DNA from: Vibrio lentus | GTDB lineage: Bacteria > Pseudomonadota > Gammaproteobacteria > Enterobacterales > Vibrionaceae | Length of the DNA stretch: 64,000 bases | NCBI RefSeq assembly: GCF_002875945.1 | Contig: NZ_MCZK01000158.1 | Location: 1 to 64,000 of the forward strand | Direction: 5' to 3' | Shown here: one piece after another, positions 43,209 through 53,117 of the stretch | Layout: the number at the start of each line of letters is the position of its first letter | Position numbering within the stretch: position 1 is the first letter of the stretch | Translations under genes and position numbers: made by a program | Notes under the pieces: model-generated | The model's input: only the letters and a program-made list of their open reading frames with translations | Database searches by the model: none | Told to the model about the DNA's origin: nothing

Positions 43209-44084
43209 TTAATCACGGTGTTCTTTTTGTAAACTATCAGGCAATTGAGCAATGCTCCATTGCTGGCAGCCCCAAAACAAAATCTCGTCAATTGAAGCAC
43301 TCAAAAGGGCTTCGGTGATATCAAAACCTAAGAATCGCATCGCGTTAATTAGCGTCGGTTTCGGATTGTCGAGATCTATCGCAGTTGCATGATTTTGTTT
43401 TGACAGTTTATTACCCAAGCCATCGGTTGCCAATGGTAAGTGCAAGTAACTGACTGTTTTTTGTTTGAGTGTTTTATATAAACTAATTTGACGACCTGTT
43501 GGCTCAATCAAATCCGCTCCTCGTACAACTTCTGTGATGCCTTGGTCGATATCATCGAGCACGACTGCCAAGTTGTAAGCGAATAAGCCATCTCGACGCT
43601 TTATGATGAAATCTTCTTCAGCCAGTGCTTTTGGTATATGTATTTCACCATGGCGAATGTCGGTAAACGATTCAATAGGGTGTGCCATCAGTAAGCGAAC
43701 GGCTTGGTCACCTGAACCAATTAACTCAGCCTTACGGCAAGTTCCAGTATAAAAGCCGCCAAGGGCTTTGATCTGTTTACGAGTGCATTGGCAATAGTAG
43801 GCTTGGTTATCGGCTACCCATGCATCTATTTGAGCTTGGTACAAATCATGACGCTGGCTTTGATACACCACATCGCCATCCCAAAATAGATGATAAGCCT
43901 CAAGTGTTTTGAGGATGAGTTCTGCAGCGCCAGCCATTTCTCTTGGTGGATCAAGGTCTTCCATACGAACCAACCATTGTCCTTGGTGTGATTTCGCTTG
44001 AAAGTAGCTACCTAGTGCGGCAACCAGTGAGCCCAAATGAAGAGGACCTGACGGTGATGGTGCAAAACGCCCGATATAACTCAT
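43209..44084 (-). CDS. gluQ: Glutamyl-Q tRNA(Asp) synthetase
   Basis: Aminoacyl-tRNA synthetase paralogue that charges queuosine-34 of tRNA-Asp with glutamate. At 291 residues it has only the GluRS catalytic part: PSPSGPLHLGSLVAALGS (HIGH equivalent HLGS) and KLSKQ (KMSKS equivalent). The zinc-site region YYCQCTRKQ is present and no anticodon-binding domain follows. The dksA-gluQ-pcnB-folK order is conserved in gammaproteobacteria. Confidence 0.95.
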   Translation of the reverse strand: MSYIGRFAPSPSGPLHLGSLVAALGSYFQAKSHQGQWLVRMEDLDPPREMAGAAELILKTLEAYHLFWDGDVVYQSQRHDLYQAQIDAWVADNQAYYCQCTRKQIKALGGFYTGTCRKAELIGSGDQAVRLLMAHPIESFTDIRHGEIHIPKALAEEDFIIKRRDGLFAYNLAVVLDDIDQGITEVVRGADLIEPTGRQISLYKTLKQKTVSYLHLPLATDGLGNKLSKQNHATAIDLDNPKPTLINAMRFLGFDITEALLSASIDEILFWGCQQWSIAQLPDSLQKEHRD

Positions 44085-44188
44085 GAGTGAAAAACCTAGT
44101 CTGGATAGAACAACATTAACGGTTTGTTGGTATTGGTAGCTATTTGATAATGAGATAGCACGTGTTGAAAATAGCTTTCAATACAAAC

Positions 44189-44217
44189 AAAAAAGGGAGC
44201 GAAAGCTCCCTTTTTTA
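44189..44217 (-). terminator. Terminator between dksA and gluQ
   Basis: AAAAAAGGGAGC pairs with GCTCCCTTTTTT around GAAA, with T runs on both strands. It lies 13 bases after the dksA stop. gluQ is probably expressed partly by read-through, as reported for dksA-gluQRS operons elsewhere. Confidence 0.92.
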
Positions 44218-44229
44218 CATCAGCAAGAA

Positions 44230-44676
44230 TTAACCTTGCATTTGTTTCTCTTTGATCTCTGCAAGTGTTTTACAGTCAATACAAAGGTCAGCTGTTGGAC
44301 GAGCTTCAAGGCGACGAATGCCGATCTCAACACCACAAGAATCGCAGAAGCCAAAATCATCTTCTTCAATCTTATCTAGTGTCTTTTCAATCTTCTTGAT
44401 AAGACGACGCTCACGGTCACGGTTACGTAACTCTAGGCTGAATTCTTCTTCTTGAGAAGCACGGTCAACTGGGTCTGGGAAATTCGCTGCTTCGTCCTGC
44501 ATGTGGTGCACAGTACGATCAACTTCTTCCCTGAGCTGGTTGCGCCAAGCTGCTAAAATTTTTGTAAAATGTTCCGTTTGCTCAGGTGACATGTACTCTT
44601 CACCTGGCTTTTCTTGGTACGGTTCAACACCTGCGATGGCTAGGATGCCTAGCGCTTTTTTCTTAGATTCTGGCAT
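44230..44676 (-). CDS. dksA: RNA polymerase-binding transcription factor DksA
   Basis: Works with ppGpp in the secondary channel of RNA polymerase during the stringent response. The 148 residues contain the coiled-coil stretch with the tip DPVDRAS and the four-Cys zinc finger CDSCGVEIGIRRLEARPT...CIDC near the C-terminus. GVEPYQEKPGEEYMSPEQ is the typical N-terminus. The terminator at 44189-44217 follows. Confidence 0.98.
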   Translation of the reverse strand: MPESKKKALGILAIAGVEPYQEKPGEEYMSPEQTEHFTKILAAWRNQLREEVDRTVHHMQDEAANFPDPVDRASQEEEFSLELRNRDRERRLIKKIEKTLDKIEEDDFGFCDSCGVEIGIRRLEARPTADLCIDCKTLAEIKEKQMQG

Positions 44677-44811
44677 ACAGCATCTCCTATTTACACCTAG
44701 TCAACTGCAAAGCAGCTAATTTTAAGGCGGGTATCTATAGCAGAAAGATCTGGTTCTGGCAAATACTCTTATCCAAACTTGTAGTCAAAGTGATTACTTC
44801 ATCATCTTTGT

Positions 44812-45555
44812 CTAGCTATTGATAAATTCAACAGCCTGTTTTAGTTGTATTTGAGTACTGCTGAGCTCTGCTTTATAGCAAAGCACTTCAACCCCAGCGT
44901 CTTGTGCTTGTTTTAGTAATAACGAATATTTGGCGTCTATATGGTGTGCTGCAGATACTTTTTCAATACCTGAATGTAAAACAGTGAATAAAAGTACGGC
45001 TCTATTTCCAGATTCTGCCATTTCTGTGAGTTCACGCAGGTGTTTTTGACCTCTGGTGGTGACCGAGTCAGGGAAAAAGCCTTGTCCTTCGGTTGAGGTG
45101 TCTTGCTTAGTTGACGTTTGTTGCTCGTCGAGCAAAGTGACACTTTTTACTTCGATATAACAAGATGGCTTTTCACTGTCTTCCAGCAGAATATCAATTC
45201 GACTATTCTCACTGCCATATTTCACTTCAGTTCGTAAAGCGTCATAGCCTAAGAGTTCAACTATAGTCTTATTTTCAATTGCTTCCACTGCTAGCTGGTT
45301 CGCTCGCGCAGTATTTACACAAATTCGATGACCTTTATCTGTTTCTGAGATCTCCCAACTGTTTGGGTATTTTCGCTTTGCATTATCTGAGGTTGAATAC
45401 CAAACCGTATTACCGGGTGTGGCGCAGCCAGTCATGGCTCCAGTGTTCGCACAGTGAATGGTACGCACACTGTCGTCAGGCAATGTGATATCAGCAAGAA
45501 AACGTTTATAGCGTTTAATAAGAGTCGCTGGCTCTAAAGGGGGATTGAAGTGCAT
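44812..45555 (-). CDS. sfsA: Sugar fermentation stimulation protein SfsA
   Basis: The 247-residue SfsA family protein has the HCANTGAMTGC segment, FPDSVTTRGQKHLREL and ARANQLAVEAIENKTIVEL. The E. coli protein is a non-specific DNA-binding protein that raises maltose gene expression in a particular mutant, so the cellular role remains unclear. It is divergent from hrpB, with only 34 bases between starts, and 135 bases upstream of dksA. Confidence 0.95.
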   Translation of the reverse strand: MHFNPPLEPATLIKRYKRFLADITLPDDSVRTIHCANTGAMTGCATPGNTVWYSTSDNAKRKYPNSWEISETDKGHRICVNTARANQLAVEAIENKTIVELLGYDALRTEVKYGSENSRIDILLEDSEKPSCYIEVKSVTLLDEQQTSTKQDTSTEGQGFFPDSVTTRGQKHLRELTEMAESGNRAVLLFTVLHSGIEKVSAAHHIDAKYSLLLKQAQDAGVEVLCYKAELSSTQIQLKQAVEFINS

Positions 45556-45589
45556 ATTACTTATTTAGACAGGTGGGTTTTTATGTACA

Positions 45590-48088
45590 ATGTTGCCAAC
45601 ATTACACCACAAGGTTCTCCCATTGCCACAACTGCCCATAGAAGCTGTGATGCCAGATCTGCTCGCTGGCGTAGAAACACATACTCAACTTATTCTAAAG
45701 GCTGCTCCCGGTGCGGGTAAGTCAACATTTTTCCCTCTGCAGTTGGTTAAGGCCAATGCTGTTAAGGGGAAGATTATCATGCTCGAACCAAGGCGTTTAG
45801 CGGCTAGGAATATTGCGACTTATTTAGCGAGTCAATTGGGAGAGAAGGTGGGAGAGAGCATTGGCTTTAGAGTTCGTGGTGAATCTATAACCAGTAGTGC
45901 AACGCGTTTGGAAATCGTCACCGAAGGGATCATGACCAGAATGATCCAAAGCGATCCTGAATTGACCGGGGTGGATATGGTGATCTTTGATGAATTCCAC
46001 GAACGCAGTATTCACGCCGATACTGCATTGGCGTTTAGCTTAGAGATCCAAGAAGCGCTGCGAGATGATCTCAAGGTGATCGTGATGTCAGCGACATTGG
46101 ATCAGCACGCGCTGCAATCTTTGTTGCCTGATGCCAAGTATGTTGAATCACAAGGCCGTACTTTCCCTGTCGATTTCCGTTATCAGCCGTTAAGCTCGAA
46201 TGAATATTTAGCACCTAAAATGGCCAAGGTGATTCAATCTCTGATAGAGAAAGAATCGGGCTCACTTTTGGCTTTCTTACCGGGTGTCTCGGCGATAAAA
46301 CAGGTTGAATCACAGCTTGGAAAACTTGCTAGTGATATTGATGTGTGTCCGCTGTATGGCCAATTGAGTTTTGAACAGCAACAGAGAGCCATTGCGCCGT
46401 CAAAACAAGGTCGCCGAAAAGTGGTGTTAGCCACTAATATTGCGGAAACCTCTTTGACGATTGAGGGGATTCGTTTGGTGGTCGATTCGGGATTGGAACG
46501 AGTAGCAAAGTTCGATCTTAAAACCGGTATTACCAAGCTTGAACAAGTGAAAATTTCACAATCTTCAGCTGAACAAAGAGCGGGGCGTGCAGGGCGAATT
46601 GAAGAGGGCTTGTGTGTTCGCTTATACAGCGAGGCACAGTTGATGCAACAACCCTCTGTTCCAGAACCTGAAATCCTTCATTCCGATCTCTCTTCGCTGG
46701 TGGCTGAATTGACGCAATGGGGAGCAAGCAGTGCCGATGAGCTTCATTGGTTAGATGTTCCGCCACAGGCATCGATTGAGCAAGCGACAGAACTGTTACA
46801 AGAGCTTGATTTATTAGATAGTAATGGGCGATTTACTCCGGTCGGTAAGCAAGCCCAGCGCTTAGGTATTGAGCCACGTATCGCCAGTATGTTGGTCAAA
46901 GCGCAACAAAACAGCCAAGCCTTGTTGAATGTCGCGATTGTCGCTGCCGCTTTACTCGAAGAGCCTGAACGTAACGTGACGGATATTCAGCACTCGCTAC
47001 ATCGACTTAAGCAAAGAAAGCACTCGAAAAACAGTGTTGTGATGCAGCGAGCGAAAAGTCTCGCCAGCAAACTCAATCATCACTTAGATTTGTCACAACT
47101 CGATGAATCATTGCTACCATTAGTGCTTTGCTTGGCCTTTCCAGACCGAATTGCCCAATCGAGAAGTTCGAGTGGCTGTGCATTTCGTCTTGCCAATGGC
47201 CATGGAGCCGAGGTTCGTGATGATGATCCATTGGCAAACAACGAATACATCGTGGTGATTGATTTGATGCGTACGGCAGGGCGAGCAAGTCAGATATTTT
47301 TAGCGACGCCGATTGATATTGTGCAGCTAGAGACTTCATTTTCCGGTCTTTTCACACGCGAAAATTATGCGGATTGGGATGAAAAACGCGGTCGCTTGGT
47401 TGCTGAGGAAAGAGTATTACTGGGTAAGCTAATTATCAGCACTAAACCTTTGCCGGAGCCTGATTCCGATCAGATAAGTCAAGCGTTGTTGAATTATATC
47501 GCTCGACGTGGACTTGAAAGTTTAAATTGGACGGCTTCTGCTAAACAGCTGGTTGAACGCGTGCGCTGTGCTGAGTTATGGCTGCCCGAACAGCAATGGC
47601 CTCAAATGGATGAAGCGAGCTTATTGCGTCACCTTGATGAATGGCTTTTACCTTATCTGAATGGTATTAAGTCGGCAAAAGGACTGATGAGTATCTCGGT
47701 CGAGCAAGCATTGTCGGCTTATCTTGGCTGGCCTCTTAATCAAGAAATTGATCAATGGCTACCTACGAATTACCTGATGCCAACAGGCAGCAAGAAGTCG
47801 ATCCGATACCAATATCAATCTGAGCCAATGATCTCTGTTCGAATGCAGGAAGTCTTTGGTGAGCAAGATTCACCCTTGATTGCCCAAGGACGTAAAAAGG
47901 TGGTGCTTGAGTTATTGTCGCCTGCACAACGACCACTGCAAATCACTCAGGATTTAGCTGGCTTTTGGGCTGGCGCGTATAAAGAAGTTCAAAAAGAAAT
48001 GAAAGGCCGTTACCCCAAACATCCTTGGCCGGATGACCCTGCTAATCATGTAGCAACCACTAAAACTAAACGACAGTTGAACCGATGA
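45590..48088 (+). CDS. hrpB: ATP-dependent helicase HrpB
   Basis: The 832-residue DEAH-type RNA helicase-like protein has Walker A GAGKST (41-46), DEFH at residues 134-137, SAT motif III and a QRAGRAGR motif VI. The C-terminal HrpB domain includes the HPWPDDPANH signature near the end. The cellular role is not well defined. The start at 45590 is the first ATG in frame; the region is tight against sfsA. The stop overlaps the mrcB ATG (ATGATG), so translation is likely coupled. Confidence 0.94.
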   Translation: MLPTLHHKVLPLPQLPIEAVMPDLLAGVETHTQLILKAAPGAGKSTFFPLQLVKANAVKGKIIMLEPRRLAARNIATYLASQLGEKVGESIGFRVRGESITSSATRLEIVTEGIMTRMIQSDPELTGVDMVIFDEFHERSIHADTALAFSLEIQEALRDDLKVIVMSATLDQHALQSLLPDAKYVESQGRTFPVDFRYQPLSSNEYLAPKMAKVIQSLIEKESGSLLAFLPGVSAIKQVESQLGKLASDIDVCPLYGQLSFEQQQRAIAPSKQGRRKVVLATNIAETSLTIEGIRLVVDSGLERVAKFDLKTGITKLEQVKISQSSAEQRAGRAGRIEEGLCVRLYSEAQLMQQPSVPEPEILHSDLSSLVAELTQWGASSADELHWLDVPPQASIEQATELLQELDLLDSNGRFTPVGKQAQRLGIEPRIASMLVKAQQNSQALLNVAIVAAALLEEPERNVTDIQHSLHRLKQRKHSKNSVVMQRAKSLASKLNHHLDLSQLDESLLPLVLCLAFPDRIAQSRSSSGCAFRLANGHGAEVRDDDPLANNEYIVVIDLMRTAGRASQIFLATPIDIVQLETSFSGLFTRENYADWDEKRGRLVAEERVLLGKLIISTKPLPEPDSDQISQALLNYIARRGLESLNWTASAKQLVERVRCAELWLPEQQWPQMDEASLLRHLDEWLLPYLNGIKSAKGLMSISVEQALSAYLGWPLNQEIDQWLPTNYLMPTGSKKSIRYQYQSEPMISVRMQEVFGEQDSPLIAQGRKKVVLELLSPAQRPLQITQDLAGFWAGAYKEVQKEMKGRYPKHPWPDDPANHVATTKTKRQLNR

Positions 48089-50484
48089 TGACCAAAATGT
48101 TAACGCCGAAAAAGGCACCACCTAAAAAAGCGCCAGCAAAAAAGTCACCAGCGACCAAAGCCAAGCCAAGAAAGCCTAGAGCAGCAGCGAAGAAAGGTAA
48201 GGCAAAGGCCAAGAAAACGGGCAACAGAGGTTGGTTGAAGACGCTATGGGGCATCGCTTGGAAGATGGGTTTAGCGACGGCAGCTCTGTTGTTGTTTGTT
48301 GGGATCTATTTGGATTCGGTGGTTAAGCAGCGTTTTGAAGGTCAGCTGTTTGATTTGCCAACCGTTGTTTATGCTCGTGTGTTGGATCTCTCTCCGGGTA
48401 CAGCCGTTAGTTTGGTGCAAGTCAAAAATGAATTGGATGTGCTGAATTACCGTAAGGTGAATTCTCCTCGTCACCCTGGTGAGTACTCTTCTTCTTCAAC
48501 CAAGATTGAAATGATTCGTCGTCCGTTCGAGTTTGTCGATGGGCCAGAAGCGGATCGTCATGTGATGTTGCACTTCAATGGCAACGAACTAACTCGTATC
48601 CAGTCGCTAGAGAAGAAAGGCGATATGGGCTATCTGCGTGTTGAACCGAAAATGCTTGGCATGCTTGAAAAAAGTAACGATGAGCAGCGCTTGTTCTTAA
48701 AACGTAATCAGTTCCCAGAAGTGATGGTTGATGCATTGCTGGCAACCGAAGACCGAAATTTCTATCAACATGATGGTGTATCGCCGTTAGCGATAGCGCG
48801 TGCCATGGTGGTCAACGTTAAAGCTGGGCGAACGGTACAGGGTGGTAGTACCCTGACTCAACAATTAGCCAAAAACCTATTCCTATCCAGTGAACGTACC
48901 TTGTGGCGTAAAGTTCGTGAAGCGTATATCGCGTTGATCTTGGATCATCGTTATAGCAAAGATCGTATCTTAGAAGCGTATTTGAACGAGGTTTACCTTG
49001 GGCAGAATGGCGGTGAAGCGATCCACGGTTTCGGCTTGGCATCTCGTTTGTATTTCGGCCAACCGATTCAAGAACTTAGAATTGATCAGCTAGCCTTATT
49101 AGTGGGTATGGTTAAAGGCCCATCGTATTACAATCCAGTTCGTTACCCTGAGCGTGCAAAAACACGACGTGATTTGGTTCTGCGTTTGTTGATGCAGCAA
49201 GACATATTGACACCTAAGCAGTATGAAGAAGCCGCGAGTCGTGATCTGGATATTCAAGACAACCCGCGTATTGCCAGCCGCCAACCCGCTTATTTTCAGC
49301 AGGTTAATATTGAGTTGAAGAAATACGTAGGCGATCGATTTGAGGCTCAAAAAGGCATCAGAGTCTTTACTTCTCTTGATCCTGTATCCCAAGACAAGCT
49401 GGAAAAATCGATAGCACGTAAGGTGCCGGAATTGTCTAAAACGGCGGGCAATAAGCTCGAAGCGGCTGCGATTGCCGTTGATAGAAATACTGGTGAAATC
49501 CGAGCGATGGTCGGCGGTAAACGCACGGGTTATGACGGTTTTAACCGCGCACTGAATGCAAGTCGCCCTATTGGTTCTTTGGTGAAGCCCGCTATTTATC
49601 TGACAGCATTAGATCAACCTCAGAAGTACACGCTTGCCACAACCTTGATGGATACACCGCTGAGCTTGAAGGGCAGTAAAGGCAGCGTGTGGAGTCCTCG
49701 AAACTTTGACCGTAAGTTCCGTGGAGACGTGCCTTTGTATGTGGCGCTTTCTAAGTCTTATAACGTACCAACGGTTCGCTTGGGCATGCAGTTAGGTATC
49801 GATAGTGTTTCCAATACGATTGAGAAATTGGGTGTCGATAAAAACGAAATTCGTCCAGTACCATCGATGTTCTTGGGTTCATTCTCGCTGACACCTTTCC
49901 AGGTTGCTCAGATGTACCAAACAATTACCAACTCCGGCCGTATCGCGCCATTGTCTGCGCTTCGCTCTGTGATTGATAGTGAAGGTGAGGTGTTGTATCA
50001 ATCGATTCCTCGAGTTTCACAAAGCGTTGATCAACAAGCGGCTTGGTTAACAACGTATGCGATGAAGCGTGGAGTATCTGAAGGTACTGGTCGTTTCCTA
50101 CAAGGTCAGTTTGCATGGGCTGGGTTAGCCGGTAAAACCGGTACCAGTAATGACAGCCGAGACAGTTGGTTTGTGGGTGTTGATGGTCGTGAAGTAACGA
50201 CCATTTGGTTAGGTCGAGATGACAATAAACCGACTAAACTAACAGGTTCTAGTGGTGCGTTGCGTGTTTACGCCGATTACCTGAAACAGAGAACGCCAGA
50301 ACAGCTATTGTTGCCTTGGCCAACAGGAATTGCGACCGCAAGCTTTACTCGAACTTCTGAAGGGTCATTAGAGTTTGACTGTGATGGTACGGTCAAATTG
50401 CCGGTTTGGGATGAGAGTGGCAGCATTAAAAAGGGCTGCGAAAGTCAACCAAAACAGTGGCTAAAGAAGCTTTTTCAGTGGTAA
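48085..50484 (+). CDS. mrcB: Penicillin-binding protein 1B
   Basis: Bifunctional peptidoglycan glycosyltransferase and transpeptidase. The 799-residue protein has a Lys/Ala/Pro-rich cytoplasmic tail (1-50) and one transmembrane helix (about 65-85). A UB2H-like domain follows, then the GT51 domain with ATEDRNFYQHDGVSP and GGSTLTQQLAKN. The transpeptidase has Ser498-Leu-Val-Lys501, SYN and KTGTSND. The ATG overlaps the hrpB stop; a second ATG three bases on is equally possible. The cytoplasmic tail is strongly basic. Confidence 0.97.
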   Translation: MMTKMLTPKKAPPKKAPAKKSPATKAKPRKPRAAAKKGKAKAKKTGNRGWLKTLWGIAWKMGLATAALLLFVGIYLDSVVKQRFEGQLFDLPTVVYARVLDLSPGTAVSLVQVKNELDVLNYRKVNSPRHPGEYSSSSTKIEMIRRPFEFVDGPEADRHVMLHFNGNELTRIQSLEKKGDMGYLRVEPKMLGMLEKSNDEQRLFLKRNQFPEVMVDALLATEDRNFYQHDGVSPLAIARAMVVNVKAGRTVQGGSTLTQQLAKNLFLSSERTLWRKVREAYIALILDHRYSKDRILEAYLNEVYLGQNGGEAIHGFGLASRLYFGQPIQELRIDQLALLVGMVKGPSYYNPVRYPERAKTRRDLVLRLLMQQDILTPKQYEEAASRDLDIQDNPRIASRQPAYFQQVNIELKKYVGDRFEAQKGIRVFTSLDPVSQDKLEKSIARKVPELSKTAGNKLEAAAIAVDRNTGEIRAMVGGKRTGYDGFNRALNASRPIGSLVKPAIYLTALDQPQKYTLATTLMDTPLSLKGSKGSVWSPRNFDRKFRGDVPLYVALSKSYNVPTVRLGMQLGIDSVSNTIEKLGVDKNEIRPVPSMFLGSFSLTPFQVAQMYQTITNSGRIAPLSALRSVIDSEGEVLYQSIPRVSQSVDQQAAWLTTYAMKRGVSEGTGRFLQGQFAWAGLAGKTGTSNDSRDSWFVGVDGREVTTIWLGRDDNKPTKLTGSSGALRVYADYLKQRTPEQLLLPWPTGIATASFTRTSEGSLEFDCDGTVKLPVWDESGSIKKGCESQPKQWLKKLFQW

Positions 50485-50522
50485 AGTCATAACAGAAAAG
50501 AATGACAAGGATAGTTTAGATA

Positions 50523-52862
50523 ATGATTTCTCGTTGGTTAGTGAGTGGCTTAGGTATTGTCGGTACTGTGATCAGTTTTCAACTGTTTGCAGCTACTGCA
50601 GCACAGGTTGATTCATCAGAACATGTTGAACTTAAAGAAGCTCATAAAAGGCCAACCGTTGCTGTCGTTCTCGCTGGTGGAGGCGCTAAAGGTGCAGCCC
50701 ACATTGGCGTGCTTAAAGCCTTAGAAGAGATGCAAATTCCGGTTGATTACATTACCGGTACCAGTATGGGCGCTTACGTTGGTGGTCTTTATGCGACAGG
50801 GATGAGCGCAGATGAGATCGAGAGCTTTATTTATACGGTGGATTGGAATCGCGGCTATCGCGATCGCGTTAACCGTAGTGATCGCCGTGTGCGTGACAAA
50901 GAGTATGAAGATCGTTATCAACTGAATACCGACCTCGGTTTAGGTTGGGGTGAAATCAAAGCCAGAAAAGGTGTGGTTCAAGGCCAGAATATGTTGCGTA
51001 TCCTGCGTGAGACCACCGGAAATCTATCTTCATTTGACTCTTTTGATAACCTTGCTATCCCATACCGCTCTGTAGCTACCGATATTATTGAACTTGAAGA
51101 AGTAGTTATTGACCATGGTCATCTCGTTGACGCCATGATGGCGAGTATGTCAGTACCAGGAGCGCTTCCACCTTATGAAGTCGACGGACGAATGCTGGTC
51201 GATGGTGGTGTTACCAATAACATGCCTGTGGATGTTGCCCGAGCGATGGGTGCAGACATCGTCATTGCTGTTGATATCAGTACAAACTACAAGAGCAAAG
51301 AAGACTTCACTAACTTTCTTGCTGCCGCAGACCAACTCTCTAATTATCTGGTTCAACGCAGTACCCAAGATCAAGCCGCGACGTTAACAGACCATGATTT
51401 CTTCCTACGTCCTGATGTTGGGGAAATGGAAACCACAGAGTTCGATAAAATGCCGACGGCTTATCATGCTGGGTATGAAGCGACTAGGCAGTACACAGAG
51501 CAACTTTCTAAGTTGTCGCTCTCGAATGCAGACTACCAACACTATATTGATGATAAGCAGAAGGCTCGCAGACAGTTGAAGCACGGTGATAAAACCGTGA
51601 TCGACAAAGTGGTTATCAATAACAATACCCATTACTCAGATAAGCTGATTGAAAACCGCTTAAATCTCGATGCTGGTGAGGTTCTGAAAACCAGTGAAAT
51701 CGAATCTAAAGTACAAGATCTCTATGCATTAGATAGGTTTGAACTCGTGACTTATGAATTTGATACGGTTGATGGTGAAGAACAACTTCATGTGGATGTG
51801 AATGAGAAGTCGTGGGGCCCTAACTACCTTAATTTCCGATTCTTTCTTGAAGACGATTTCTCTACCACAAGCCAATACTCGATCGGTCTCTCGGCCAATT
51901 TTACCGACATTAACTCACACGGTGCTGAGTTAAGAACGAATGTAGAGATGGGTACGGATAAACGAATTGAGGCGGAACTTTACTCGCCATTCTTTTCTAG
52001 TCATAAGTTGTTCACCTCAGCATCGGTTGTTTACAGCAAGGAAAACAGAAACCTGCCAGCAGGTGAGGGCGAGATCGGAGAGCCGACATTAGATGCGACT
52101 AAAGATTATGTCCCACTGACTTATAGTGAATATGTCGGTGAATTGGCTTTAGGCTATCAGCCTACGCTGTGGCAAGAGTTGAAATTTGGTGCTCGTTATA
52201 CTGATGGGGATTTTGAGGTTTCTTCGCTACCATCTTTTGGTAAAGGAGCGTATACACGTATAGGCGGATTTATTAGTTATCGACTCGATACTTTAGATAA
52301 TTTTAGTTTGCCAACGGAAGGTTACTTTGTTGATCTTGAGTACCTTGTTTCTCATGATGATTTTGAGGACAACACGTCTGGAGATAGCCCGGAGCTAGCG
52401 GCTGAAAGCGATACTGTTTACGAGTTTTCGGCTAATTTCATGGCTGCGAAAAGCTATGAAAGGCATACTTTAGTCGGAAAGGTAGATTACGGCATTGTAG
52501 AGAGTAAAAACTCGGTTTTCCCTATCGACCCTAAAGAGCTAGGTGGTTTCCTTAACCTATCCGGAATCCCAAGAAATAGCTTAATCGGTCAGAACTTAGC
52601 GTACACCAGTCTGATCTATCGATATAAGTGGTTTGAAAATGACTTCGGTCTCTTTGAATCACCGTTCTACGTGGGCGCATCCATTGAACATGGTGGTGTC
52701 TGGTCGAACAATGATTTAAGGCTTGATGAAGCGCCAATGTACACAGCAGGATCTGTGTTCGCGGGTGTGGATTCGCCAATTGGACCAATCATATTAGCTT
52801 ATGGACGAACTGAAGATAACTTCGACTCGGTTTACTTGATTGTAGGAACCTCTTACAAATAA
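50523..52862 (+). CDS. Patatin-like phospholipase with POTRA and Omp85 barrel (type Vd, PlpD-like)
   Basis: The 779-residue protein has a signal peptide (cleavage near residues 24-27). The patatin domain follows, with GGGAKG (52-57), the nucleophile GTSMG (Ser81) and the DGG dyad (Asp227). A POTRA-like segment lies at about 355-425 and a BamA-type beta-barrel at about 430-779, ending in the aromatic-rich YLIVGTSYK. The family is secreted by its own barrel. Lipolytic activity is inferred from the intact Ser-Asp dyad. AAGGATAG precedes the ATG; it sits 38 bases after mrcB. Confidence 0.92.
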   Translation: MISRWLVSGLGIVGTVISFQLFAATAAQVDSSEHVELKEAHKRPTVAVVLAGGGAKGAAHIGVLKALEEMQIPVDYITGTSMGAYVGGLYATGMSADEIESFIYTVDWNRGYRDRVNRSDRRVRDKEYEDRYQLNTDLGLGWGEIKARKGVVQGQNMLRILRETTGNLSSFDSFDNLAIPYRSVATDIIELEEVVIDHGHLVDAMMASMSVPGALPPYEVDGRMLVDGGVTNNMPVDVARAMGADIVIAVDISTNYKSKEDFTNFLAAADQLSNYLVQRSTQDQAATLTDHDFFLRPDVGEMETTEFDKMPTAYHAGYEATRQYTEQLSKLSLSNADYQHYIDDKQKARRQLKHGDKTVIDKVVINNNTHYSDKLIENRLNLDAGEVLKTSEIESKVQDLYALDRFELVTYEFDTVDGEEQLHVDVNEKSWGPNYLNFRFFLEDDFSTTSQYSIGLSANFTDINSHGAELRTNVEMGTDKRIEAELYSPFFSSHKLFTSASVVYSKENRNLPAGEGEIGEPTLDATKDYVPLTYSEYVGELALGYQPTLWQELKFGARYTDGDFEVSSLPSFGKGAYTRIGGFISYRLDTLDNFSLPTEGYFVDLEYLVSHDDFEDNTSGDSPELAAESDTVYEFSANFMAAKSYERHTLVGKVDYGIVESKNSVFPIDPKELGGFLNLSGIPRNSLIGQNLAYTSLIYRYKWFENDFGLFESPFYVGASIEHGGVWSNNDLRLDEAPMYTAGSVFAGVDSPIGPIILAYGRTEDNFDSVYLIVGTSYK

Positions 52863-52955
52863 TCATGCGTAGAGTCGTCATTTAAGTGCGTAAATAGGCA
52901 AAAATAGTGGGACTTTCGTCTTAACTTGCTATGTTGGTCAAAATGATAAGATTTT

Positions 52956-52971
52956 AATTTAACGTTAAATT
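52956..52971 (+). promoter_or_regulatory. Perfect 16-bp palindrome upstream of acnB
   Basis: AATTTAACGTTAAATT is a perfect palindrome centred at 52963/52964, and TATTCT (-10-like) begins 4 bases later at 52975. Its position at a likely promoter suggests an operator, but no regulator can be assigned from sequence. Confidence 0.4.
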
Positions 52972-53117
52972 TGCTATTCTGTCGCCCACAGTTTGGCCTC
53001 TATGACGCCGCTCATCAATATAAATTGAATGACAAAAATGGCAATGGAGAGCCAAGTTTCCAAGGATGTTCGCTTCTTTATTTTACTAATAATTACCAAT
53101 GTAAAGAAGGAACCGCA

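Noticed and set aside
45824..46015. Several antisense open frames of 60-100 codons in hrpB, mrcB, acnB and gshA
   Set aside because: All overlap strong conserved genes, lack ribosome sites and have no recognisable product.
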